From an uncultured Woeseiaceae bacterium (GTDB lineage Bacteria > Pseudomonadota > Gammaproteobacteria > Woeseiales > Woeseiaceae): 11,125 nt of DNA. The notes below the pieces were generated by a model, which ran no database searches, had not been told where the DNA came from, and saw nothing but the letters and a program-made list of their open reading frames with translations. Position numbers and translations under genes: made by a program. Numbering within the stretch: the stretch's first letter is position 1; each line of letters opens with the position of its first letter. Location of the stretch: the NCBI GenBank assembly GCA_947259435.1, contig CAMYMP010000680.1:1-11125 (forward strand), written 5' to 3'. This document shows positions 1 through 6,227 of this stretch, piece by piece.

Positions 1-219
1 AGCACGGGACAACTGAAAACGGGTTATTTTGGCATTCTGACGCAGGGGTTCCCGCAGTTGGTTCGTGTTAACAAAGACGTGCTAAAACTGCATACGTCCG
101 AAGGCTGGCCCGAAGATGCACCGGTACTTTGCCGTGTCAAGATGATTAACGAATTTCCGCTGATTCCCGATCTGGAAAAACTCGAGGCCATGCTTGCTCA
201 GGAGTCTATTCAGGCCTGA
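1..219 (+). CDS. 3' end of an unrecognised protein (partial)
   Basis: Frame 1 is open from the first base to a TGA at 217-219, giving 72 residues of the C-terminus of a protein that begins outside the window. The fragment has good coding character, with mixed hydrophobic and charged residues and GC-rich third positions like the neighbours. It ends in a charged helix-like stretch (DLEKLEAMLAQE). There is no membrane segment, signal or catalytic motif in this part. I do not recognise the family. A 157-base gap follows before the next gene, with no clear terminator, so it is probably not in the same operon as the lipoproteins downstream. Confidence 0.7.
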   Translation, partial: STGQLKTGYFGILTQGFPQLVRVNKDVLKLHTSEGWPEDAPVLCRVKMINEFPLIPDLEKLEAMLAQESIQA

Positions 220-376
220 GTGAGGTCCCTCAGCACCGCGCGATAGAATTTATGATAACGCTGACCGTGCTTACAGCCAGGTACATTCCGGCGTTGACTG
301 CAACTGGATTCATGACAAAATCATGCAAGGCTGAATTGGGTTTATTATTTTGGAATCGATGCGGAGGAGTTCTGTG

Positions 377-829
377 ATGAAGAGACTACTTAATCTGTTG
401 TGCGCTGGCCTCGTGCTCGCGCTTGCCACAGGCTGCGTTAATACCGAGTTAGCGGCGGATGTCGACCCGTCGGCCGACCTGGTAGGTCTCGAGACATTTT
501 ATGTCGCAAAGTTCGGACCCGATGAACGGGGAATCGAAGCGTTGATAGCTGCAGAGCTGAACGCCATGGGCAAGACCGCGACGTCGGGAGCTGATCCAAA
601 GCCACCTACGCCCGTGGACGCTGTGGTTACCTATCAAGACAAATGGATGTGGGATATAACCATGTACATGCTCGAACTCACTATTGATCTTCGCAGTCCG
701 GAGACCAATTACAAGTTCGCGACGGGCCGGTCATTCAGAACCTCATTGGCAAGAAAGAAACCTGAAGAAATGGTCACAGAAGTGCTCGGCGAGATATTTG
801 GTACTGAATCATCGGGAGCAGCAGAATGA
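377..829 (+). CDS. Small lipoprotein, unknown function
   Basis: A 150-residue predicted lipoprotein. It has a short basic start, a hydrophobic stretch and a lipobox LATGC with the lipidated cysteine at residue 20, so it should be exported and membrane-anchored. I place the start at ATG 377 because GGAGGAG lies at 363-369 at good spacing; an in-frame TTG at 350 would only add nine residues ahead of the signal peptide. Residues 80-104 carry a V-x-Y-x-x-x-W pattern, then W90-x-x-D93-I94-x-M96-x-M98, probably beta strands. The fold reminds me of small periplasmic DUF4136/YajG-like lipoproteins, but this is only an impression. The stop overlaps the start of the next lipoprotein gene (ATGA), so the two are translationally coupled. 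Confidence 0.8.
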   Translation: MKRLLNLLCAGLVLALATGCVNTELAADVDPSADLVGLETFYVAKFGPDERGIEALIAAELNAMGKTATSGADPKPPTPVDAVVTYQDKWMWDITMYMLELTIDLRSPETNYKFATGRSFRTSLARKKPEEMVTEVLGEIFGTESSGAAE

Positions 830-1455
830 AATTACGCAAATTGTTGGGCCTGTCATTTCTCCTCCTGGCAGTAACAGGTTGCGCGGTTGGGAATCAATAT
901 GACTATCAATCTGCAAGCGTCTCGTTACCGCTAGCCGGCTCAGGAGAGGTAGGCGTTGGTGTTATTGACAACAGAAGCTACATTCTTAGCGGAGACAAGG
1001 AGCCGAACTTCATCGGTTTACAGCGGGGCGGGTATGGTAATCCGTTCAATGTAACGACTGCGAGCGGCAATTCTCTGACACAAGACATGTCCGTGTCTTT
1101 GGAAAACGCTCTGCGCAACAGTGGCTACACTGTGATTGGCTTGCCGATTGCATCTGCGGACTCCTCGACGATCAGCGCAGCAATCGCTCAAAGTGGAGTA
1201 GCGAAGAACATCGTGCTGACAGTGACGGAGTGGAAAACCGATATATACATGAACATGACTTTGCATTTTGATCTGCTGTTGGAAGTTATTACGAAGCAGG
1301 GTGACACGATTGCTTCCAATCAAATGCAGGGCGAAGAAAAAGTCGGCGGTGGAGCATTTGAAGGCCAGAATTCGAGAACGGCCACAGCGGCTTTCGAAAC
1401 GAAGATCGGCAGGCTATTCAACGACCCGGAAATTCTCGGAGCGCTGGCGAACTGA
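826..1455 (+). CDS. Lipoprotein, possibly YajG-like
   Basis: A 209-residue predicted lipoprotein, with a signal peptide ending in lipobox AVTGC and the acylated cysteine at residue 19. Its ATG overlaps the TGA of the upstream lipoprotein gene by four bases. After a strand-rich N-terminal region (GVGVIDNR near 43-50) there is a helix with SLENALRNSGYTV (91-103), and then a strand region with W136-x-x-D139-I140-x-M142-x-M144. The order of variable N-terminal strands, an AL-x-x-x-GY helix and C-terminal strands resembles YajG-type lipoproteins, but the similarity is weak and I do not assign a function. It shares the W-x-x-D-I-x-M-x-M core with its neighbour, so the pair may be diverged duplicates. 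It converges on the pilin gene with 23 bases between. Confidence 0.8.
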   Translation: MKLRKLLGLSFLLLAVTGCAVGNQYDYQSASVSLPLAGSGEVGVGVIDNRSYILSGDKEPNFIGLQRGGYGNPFNVTTASGNSLTQDMSVSLENALRNSGYTVIGLPIASADSSTISAAIAQSGVAKNIVLTVTEWKTDIYMNMTLHFDLLLEVITKQGDTIASNQMQGEEKVGGGAFEGQNSRTATAAFETKIGRLFNDPEILGALAN

Positions 1456-1478
1456 GCTTACGCAAGAAAGATCAAGCG

Positions 1479-1919
1479 CTATCGGCAGGCAGCGGGCAGG
1501 TGTTTGGGCTGTATGGCGCCGCCACCCCCGCACGTCCAGGTCAGGCTGCCGACGTTGTCTGCTGCGGTCAAGGTGAGTGTTTCGCCGACTATCTTCGTGC
1601 TTGCTTCGGGGCCGAAGACGATCGAGATAACGTCATCGGTGACGGATACTGAGCCCACGTAATTGCCCTGGATTTCTCCGGCAGGCACCAGGGCGGCCTC
1701 GTCGTTATCGGCTGGGTATGTGCCGTGCTCCTGGTAATACTCGGAGACCGCAGCCTTGGCGCCAGCCGCAACATTGATACCTTCCGCGATCTGACTGCGA
1801 ATGGTGTAGTCCAGATACATCGGCACTGCAATCGCGGCCAAAATACCGATTATGGCAACGACGATCATCAACTCAATCAGCGTGAAACCTTGCTGGCCGG
1901 GCCTTATTCTTTTATCCAT
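1479..1919 (-). CDS. pilA: Type IV pilin, PilA-like
   Basis: A 146-residue type IVa pilin. The class III leader is MDKRIRPGQQG, cleaved by the prepilin peptidase PilD after G11. The mature protein starts with F12, followed by the hydrophobic N-terminal helix TLIELMIVVAIIGILAAIA with the conserved Glu at mature position 5 (E16), needed for assembly. The C-terminal part has C130 and C145, the expected disulfide pair closing the D-region of the pilin head. Length fits a major pilin. No SD-like sequence precedes the ATG at 1919. No assembly genes (pilBCD, pilMNOPQ) are nearby, so it must rely on machinery encoded elsewhere. It could be a major pilin or a minor/orphan pilin; the long hydrophobic helix and disulfide loop favour the former. 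Confidence 0.93.
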   Translation of the reverse strand: MDKRIRPGQQGFTLIELMIVVAIIGILAAIAVPMYLDYTIRSQIAEGINVAAGAKAAVSEYYQEHGTYPADNDEAALVPAGEIQGNYVGSVSVTDDVISIVFGPEASTKIVGETLTLTAADNVGSLTWTCGGGGAIQPKHLPAACR

Positions 1920-1959
1920 GGCAAGCGCGTCGGGTTCAGGTGCTTGAACTCTGACAGAA

Positions 1960-1989
1960 ACTATCCCGCAGGTCGCTTGACTGCGTCAC
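1960..1989 (-). promoter_or_regulatory. Candidate sigma70 promoter for the pilin gene
   Basis: On the minus strand a -35-like GTGACG (1984-1989) is separated by 18 bases from a -10-like GATAGT (1960-1965), four of six matches each, giving a leader of about 30-35 bases before the pilin ATG. I saw no TGGCAC-N5-TTGCA sigma54 element, which many pilA genes use. The -35 lies inside one copy of a 10-base direct repeat. This is a motif match only. Confidence 0.35.
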
Positions 1990-2013
1990 GGGTGTGTCGC
2001 GGAACTGCGTCAC
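1980..2013. repeat. Two direct copies of ACTGCGTCAC, 24 bases apart
   Basis: ACTGCGTCAC occurs exactly at 1980-1989 and 2004-2013, in the short gap between the rsmE stop and the pilin start. The copies are in the same orientation with a 24-base offset, a little over two helical turns. The copy nearer the pilin overlaps the candidate -35. This arrangement is what a pair of binding sites for a transcription regulator would look like, but no regulator can be named. Confidence 0.5.
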
Positions 2014-2016
2014 ATT

Positions 2017-2763
2017 TTATGTAATATCGCCCAGGTCGCCCCAGAGCGTTTGCGCGATGGTGAGGGCGGCCACCGCTGCAGTTTCGGTGCGGAGTATTCG
2101 CGGGCCGAGTGACACAGCGGCAAAACCGGCGGCCTCGGCGTCGCCATATTCCTTGTCGCTGAATCCCCCTTCGGGCCCGATCAACAAGCAGACCTTGGTT
2201 GCCGGAGCCGTCACGGAGGCCAGGGCAGTCTCAGCGTATGGACGCAATATCAAATCCGTATCTGTCTCTTTGGTCCGCGCGCCGTACCAGTCATTGATAT
2301 CCATGATCGGATCAATAAGAGGCGGGCGTGTACGGCCGGACTGTTCACAGGCGCTTTCGGCGATGCTTTGCCAATGATCGCGGCGTTTGGCGGCGCGCGT
2401 CGCGTCCAGTCTCACGACACCGTGTTGGGTCAGCACAGCGGAGATACGCTTGACTCCGAGTTCCGTCGCTTTCTGTATGACAAAATCCATGCGTTCGCCG
2501 CGGGAGACGCCCTGCACGAGATGGAGTTTCAGAGGCGACTCGGCGGCGGTATCGACTCGTTCACCAACCATCAGCACAGCAGCATTCCTCGTGATCGATG
2601 CTGTCGTTGCACCGAACTCTCCATCCCGACCGTTGAACACTGCCAGGGAATCACCAACACGCAGTCGCAGAACGCGGCCGATGTAGCGCGCCTTGTCACT
2701 ATCGAGGCTTAATTCCTGACCGGAACGGAGATCGTCGTTGATGAATAGTCGCGTGTAAGTCAT
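2017..2763 (-). CDS. rsmE: 16S rRNA (uracil1498-N3)-methyltransferase RsmE
   Basis: RsmE transfers a methyl group from S-adenosylmethionine to N3 of U1498 in 16S rRNA, a cytoplasmic ribosome-maturation step. The 248-residue product has the usual family length. An N-terminal PUA-like region (about 1-70, with the H/Y-IGRVLR-type segment at 27-33 and F-x-G-x-x-G near 43-48) precedes the SPOUT knot domain. Family signatures are clear: KATELGV (98-104), IAESACEQSGR with following PP (134-148), LIGPEGGFS (194-202) and LGPRILRTETA (219-229), the last two forming the SAM-binding knot. ATG at 2763 is a family-like start (MTYTRLFI), although no SD is visible. It is divergent from ampD and followed by the separately promoted pilin gene. 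Confidence 0.97.
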   Translation of the reverse strand: MTYTRLFINDDLRSGQELSLDSDKARYIGRVLRLRVGDSLAVFNGRDGEFGATTASITRNAAVLMVGERVDTAAESPLKLHLVQGVSRGERMDFVIQKATELGVKRISAVLTQHGVVRLDATRAAKRRDHWQSIAESACEQSGRTRPPLIDPIMDINDWYGARTKETDTDLILRPYAETALASVTAPATKVCLLIGPEGGFSDKEYGDAEAAGFAAVSLGPRILRTETAAVAALTIAQTLWGDLGDIT

Positions 2764-2825
2764 GGGCGTTGGCGGTTATCATCCGCAGACCTGACTATCG
2801 TCCTTCCGGACGGCTGGGGCAACCG

Positions 2826-3404
2826 TTGACAAAAACTTCGTACCACATCGACACCGATACCGGGCTTATCGCGCCAGCAAGGCAGTGTGCCAGCCCCAAT
2901 CAGGATGAGCGGCCAGATGGCGCTGCGCCCGAGCTGCTGGTCTTACACGGCATCAGCCTGCCGCCCGGCGAATTCGGCGGTCCGGAAATCGAACAACTGT
3001 TCACCAACTCTCTGGACTGGGACCGTCATCCTTATTTCGATGAGATTCGTGACATCGAAGTCTCGTCGCATTTGTTGATTCACCGCAACGGGGAACTCGT
3101 TCAGTTCGTGCCGTTCAATCGCCGCGCCTGGCATGCGGGCGAGTCCTGTTTCAAGGGGCGGACGTGCTGTAACGACTTCTCGATCGGCATCGAGCTCGAA
3201 GGCGAAGACGAGCAACCGTACTCCGGGGCGCAGTATGGGGTCCTGATTGGCGTCACAACTGCGCTGCTGGCGGCCTATCCTGCGCTCTCGGCTCGTGAGA
3301 TTGCGGCTCACTCGGACATTTCACCCGGACGAAAGACCGATCCAGGCCCTGCTTTCGACTGGCTACGCTTGTATGATGGCCTGAGCAAACCCCTAGCGAC
3401 ATAG
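2826..3404 (+). CDS. ampD: 1,6-anhydro-N-acetylmuramyl-L-alanine amidase AmpD
   Basis: AmpD is the cytoplasmic zinc amidase that removes the peptide from anhydro-muropeptides during peptidoglycan recycling, and it sets the level of the AmpR-activating ligand. The Amidase_2 fold is plain. Zinc ligands correspond to the His of LVLHGISLPPGEFGG, the His of AAHSDISPGRKTDPG and the Asp of KTDPG; the catalytic Glu is in SIGIELEG and the conserved Lys is in GRKTDPG. I place the start at TTG 2826 (192 residues) because E. coli AmpD is 183 residues and the residues encoded further upstream look non-coding. A TTG at 2769 would give 211 residues and leave only 5 bases to divergent rsmE. Neither start has a good SD. 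It is followed after 19 bases by ampE. Confidence 0.95.
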   Translation: MTKTSYHIDTDTGLIAPARQCASPNQDERPDGAAPELLVLHGISLPPGEFGGPEIEQLFTNSLDWDRHPYFDEIRDIEVSSHLLIHRNGELVQFVPFNRRAWHAGESCFKGRTCCNDFSIGIELEGEDEQPYSGAQYGVLIGVTTALLAAYPALSAREIAAHSDISPGRKTDPGPAFDWLRLYDGLSKPLAT

Positions 3405-3423
3405 CCGCAAGAGTTGAGAAAAG

Positions 3424-4335
3424 ATGCATCTGATTGCCCTGCTTATCGGCCTGGTCGTCGAACGACTCGCGACACGGCTTTTTCATCTGCGCAGGCTGCG
3501 ATGGCTCGATCGCATCATCGACGCCGGGTTTCGGCAAGCCGCCCGGCTCGCGAACTGGCCCGCGCTGATTCCGGTCATGTTGATCGCTGTGGTCCTCGTC
3601 TTGCCCGTATTTGCGGTGACGTTCAGCCTTGGTGATGCGCTCCTGGGTTTTCCGTATCTGCTGCTTGCTATTGTCGTATTGTTCTTCTCGCTGGGTCCGC
3701 AGGACATTGGCGAAGATGTCAACGATTATTGCAGGGCTATAGAATCAGGTGACGGCGAACGCATCGAGCAAGCCGCGAAGGCAATCATCGAGAGTGAGGT
3801 ACCGGCCGATGAGCTCGAGCGGATTCACAGAGTCGAAGAAGCCGTCTGCGTTCAGGCGAACAACCGGTTATTCGCAGTGGTTTTCTGGTTTGTACTGCTC
3901 GGGCCGCTCGGTGCGTGGGCCTATCGGGTCACCGATCTGATTCGGCGTCGCGCGGTCTTTGCCGCGGGTCGCGAAGAAGAATCGAACGGCACTTCAGAGC
4001 GGCTTCGAGATGCCGCGACGTCGCTGCACGGCTGGCTGGCATGGATCCCCGCGCGGCTCACCGCAATCGGCTATGCCACGGCCGGCCATTTCGATGCAGC
4101 GATCGGCGCCTGGCGTGCACCAACCGAACAAAAGACCGATTCGCCATCGGAATACAGTGAAAACCTGCTCGCCAGAGTCGGCGTTGCTGCGCTGTCGCTT
4201 GTCGATGAGAGCGGCGAGGATGTCACAGCGCGCGGCGTGCGCGGCGCGACTGCGGCTAACAAGCTCGTATTTCGCCTCCTGCTGATCTGGGCCGTGGTCA
4301 TTGCCGCGATGACGTTGTACGGCTGGACGCAGTGA
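3424..4335 (+). CDS. ampE: AmpE-like inner-membrane protein
   Basis: A 303-residue integral membrane protein, close to the usual AmpE length of about 284. Likely membrane segments are at about 47-68, 75-93, 148-167 and 282-299, with a charged cytoplasmic-type region between the second and third. The signature NRLFAVVFWFVLLGPLGAWAYR (147-168) and WIPARLTAIGY (207-217) are typical of the AmpE/CobD-CbiB superfamily. AmpE is known as a partner gene of ampD, proposed to act in sensing cell-wall recycling and beta-lactam response; its biochemical role is unsettled. Here it sits 19 bases after ampD, and its stop overlaps the GTG start of a BtuF-like gene. Because CbiB proteins act in cobalamin synthesis, automated annotation may mislabel it. 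The ampD neighbour supports AmpE. Confidence 0.9.
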   Translation: MHLIALLIGLVVERLATRLFHLRRLRWLDRIIDAGFRQAARLANWPALIPVMLIAVVLVLPVFAVTFSLGDALLGFPYLLLAIVVLFFSLGPQDIGEDVNDYCRAIESGDGERIEQAAKAIIESEVPADELERIHRVEEAVCVQANNRLFAVVFWFVLLGPLGAWAYRVTDLIRRRAVFAAGREEESNGTSERLRDAATSLHGWLAWIPARLTAIGYATAGHFDAAIGAWRAPTEQKTDSPSEYSENLLARVGVAALSLVDESGEDVTARGVRGATAANKLVFRLLLIWAVVIAAMTLYGWTQ

Positions 4336-5210
4336 AGACATGGTATGCAGTCCTCATAAGCAGCGTAATAATTTGTCTCTGCGCATGTACTGAGAACCCG
4401 GAACCACCCACCTCCACGACAAGCTACCGGCGGGTCGTGACGCTGGCGCCCAATCTTACTGAGCTGGTGTTCGCGGCCGGCGCCGGAGATAGGCTCGTTG
4501 GTGTCAGCGCTTACTCCAACTACCCTGAAGATGCGAATCAGTTGCCCGTCATCGGCGATGCGTTTGCGGTCGATCATGAACAGTTGGCGGTATTGCAGCC
4601 CGATTTGTTGCTTGTTTGGCAGAGCGGCACGCCCGAACACGTCGTCGATGAGCTGCGCGGCGTTGGCTATAACGTCGAGGTCATTCGGACGCGGACGCTG
4701 TCCGACGTCGCAGCCGCGCTAAGACGCATCGGCGATCTTACGGGTTACTCGAGGCAGGCCGATCTTGCAGCACAAAGCTACACCGACGAGCTGCGAAACA
4801 TTGCGGCACGCTACGCCGACGCCGGAGATGTGCGCGTTTTCTATCAGGTAGACCGGCGCCCTGTTTACACGATCAATGGCAAACACTATGTCAGCGAGCT
4901 GATCAGTCTGTGCGGTGGCAGCAACGTGTTTGCCGATCTCAACGAACTGGCGCCGGCCGTTGATGTCGAGGCTGTGGTGCAACGCAACCCGGAAGTCATG
5001 CTTGCGAGCAGCGATGCCGGCGCCGACGCGTTCGCAGAGTGGCAACGCTGGCCGCACGTCGCAGCGAATCAGTATCAGAACCGATTCTTGATGCCTGCAG
5101 ACGAAATCGGTCGCGCGACTCCACGTCTGGTAATGGCTGCACAATCAGTCTGCGAGGCGCTGCAGGAAGCGCGCCTGCGGCGCACGCTCGCGTTGGCGAG
5201 TGGGGAATGA
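4332..5210 (+). CDS. btuF: BtuF-like cobalamin-binding lipoprotein
   Basis: A 292-residue substrate-binding protein of the helical-backbone (BtuF/FhuD/TroA-like) class, which delivers vitamin B12 to a BtuCD ABC transporter. It has a signal peptide ending in LCAC with Cys19 as the probable lipidation site, so unlike soluble E. coli BtuF it is likely membrane-tethered. Family features include RVVTLAPNLTELVFAAGAGD (34-53), GVSAYSNYP (57-65), the LQPDLLLVW strand (88-96) and a C-terminal RATPRLVMAAQSVCEAL segment (261-277), which lines up well with the E. coli BtuF C-terminus. The start is GTG at 4332, overlapping the ampE TGA by four bases. The GNAT gene overlaps its stop (ATGA). Siderophore- or heme-binding relatives are possible, but btuB and pduO nearby favour cobalamin. 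Confidence 0.9.
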   Translation: MKTWYAVLISSVIICLCACTENPEPPTSTTSYRRVVTLAPNLTELVFAAGAGDRLVGVSAYSNYPEDANQLPVIGDAFAVDHEQLAVLQPDLLLVWQSGTPEHVVDELRGVGYNVEVIRTRTLSDVAAALRRIGDLTGYSRQADLAAQSYTDELRNIAARYADAGDVRVFYQVDRRPVYTINGKHYVSELISLCGGSNVFADLNELAPAVDVEAVVQRNPEVMLASSDAGADAFAEWQRWPHVAANQYQNRFLMPADEIGRATPRLVMAAQSVCEALQEARLRRTLALASGE

Positions 5211-5650
5211 GCTCTGGTATTACCATACGCAGGGCTACTGGCTTGGATCTCTGTGTGGCGCAGTCCTGGCTGTCGAACGCACGCCTGCCGAGCGGTGACC
5301 TGACGTCCGCTCACATGCAGAATTTTGTGCTGGCGCTGGCAGGCGACGACCCGGTTGGTATGATCGGTCTCGAGCAGTTCGACAACACCGGCCTGCTGCG
5401 GTCCCTCGTGGTCGAGCAATCGACACGAAGCACAGGGATCGGCAAACAGCTGGTTGATGCGCTCGAAACCCGGGCAACCGAATTGGGCGTCAGCGAATTG
5501 TGGTTACTGACTATCGACGCCGACGCATACTTTGCACGGTTGGGGTATGCCGTCGTCAATCGGGACGATGCACCCGAATCGATCCGCGGAACTGCGGAGT
5601 TCTCGACACTTTGTCCAGGCGACGCGGTTCTGATGCGGAAGAATCTATGA
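5207..5650 (+). CDS. GNAT N-acetyltransferase, ArsN2-like
   Basis: A 147-residue GNAT acyl-CoA N-acetyltransferase. I use the ATG at 5207, which overlaps the btuF stop as ATGA; the frame is open further upstream but that part runs inside btuF. Motif A is at about 64-82 (LRSLVVE, then the STGIGKQLV phosphate-binding loop), followed by LWLLTIDADAYFARLGY (98-114), R119, APESI (122-126) and EFSTLCPGDAVLMRK (131-145). This string of features closely recalls the family annotated as arsenic-resistance N-acetyltransferase ArsN2. No arsenic genes (arsR, arsB/acr3, arsC) are visible here, so the substrate may be something else. It is convergent with pduO, 15 bases apart, with no terminator seen between. 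Confidence 0.85.
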   Translation: MSSGITIRRATGLDLCVAQSWLSNARLPSGDLTSAHMQNFVLALAGDDPVGMIGLEQFDNTGLLRSLVVEQSTRSTGIGKQLVDALETRATELGVSELWLLTIDADAYFARLGYAVVNRDDAPESIRGTAEFSTLCPGDAVLMRKNL

Positions 5651-5665
5651 CGTCCGCCCTTCGGC

Positions 5666-6214
5666 CTAGCGCTGTCGGTTCCAGAGCACCTCCTGTCCGG
5701 ACTCCGCTCGCGCCAATACGCGAGCGACAACGAACAACAGGTCGGATAGTCGGTTCAGATACATCAGAACTTCCGGACGTACAGTCTCGACGCCGGCCAG
5801 CGTCGTCGTTATGCGCTCCGCCCGACGGACGATGGTACGGGCCAGATGACATGCCGCGGCGGCCTCGCCGCCGCCGGGCAGGATGAACTCCTTCAGCGCC
5901 GGCAGGTTGGCGTTCAGGGCATCGAGTTCCTGCTCGAGGCGTTCGATGAAATCCTCGTGAATCGCGCTGTGGCCGGGAATGCAGAGTTCACCGCCGAGTT
6001 CGAACAGGTCGTGCTGTACGTCGGTCAGCGCATCGCGGACGTTTTGCGGTACAGATGCAGATGCGAGCACCATGCCGATCGCGCTGTTCGCCTCATCGAC
6101 TGTCCCGTAAGCATCGACACGCAAGCTGTCTTTGGCGACGCGCGTGCCGTCACCAAGGCCCGTAGTGCCGTCATCTCCGGTGCGCGTATAGATCTTGCTC
6201 AGTCGTTTGCCCAT
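5666..6214 (-). CDS. pduO: Cob(I)alamin adenosyltransferase, PduO type
   Basis: This enzyme moves the 5'-deoxyadenosyl group of ATP to Co(I) of corrinoids, making adenosylcobalamin in the cytoplasm. The 182-residue protein is full length for the PduO (CobA2/MMAB) family. The ATP-binding N-terminal motif TRTGDDGTTGLGDG (10-23) is intact, followed by VDAYGTVDEANSAIG (33-47), RTIVRRAER (126-134), and RPEVLMYLNRLSDLLFVVAR (146-165), the conserved helix near the corrin site. A weak SD (AGGCG) precedes ATG 6214. It lies 13 bases after btuB on the same strand, so it is very likely co-transcribed and under the same cobalamin riboswitch. This fits an enzyme that converts imported B12 to coenzyme. The symbol could equally be written cobO/mmaB-type. 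Confidence 0.95.
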   Translation of the reverse strand: MGKRLSKIYTRTGDDGTTGLGDGTRVAKDSLRVDAYGTVDEANSAIGMVLASASVPQNVRDALTDVQHDLFELGGELCIPGHSAIHEDFIERLEQELDALNANLPALKEFILPGGGEAAAACHLARTIVRRAERITTTLAGVETVRPEVLMYLNRLSDLLFVVARVLARAESGQEVLWNRQR

Positions 6215-6227
6215 GTGCCGGCGCCTG

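Noticed and set aside
216..233. CTGAG...CTCAG hairpin after the first gene as a terminator
   Set aside because: Only five pairs with no T-run; too weak to call.
294..348. TTGACT (294-299) or TATTAT (343-348) as promoter parts for the lipoprotein pair
   Set aside because: Neither has a convincing partner element at proper spacing; a promoter is expected in 220-376, but I cannot place it.
2769..2825. Upstream TTG start for AmpD at 2769
   Set aside because: It makes the protein longer than the family, leaves five bases to divergent rsmE, and the added residues do not look like AmpD; still possible.
4071..4640. A 189-codon minus-strand frame across ampE and btuF
   Set aside because: Shadow of two well-supported plus-strand genes.
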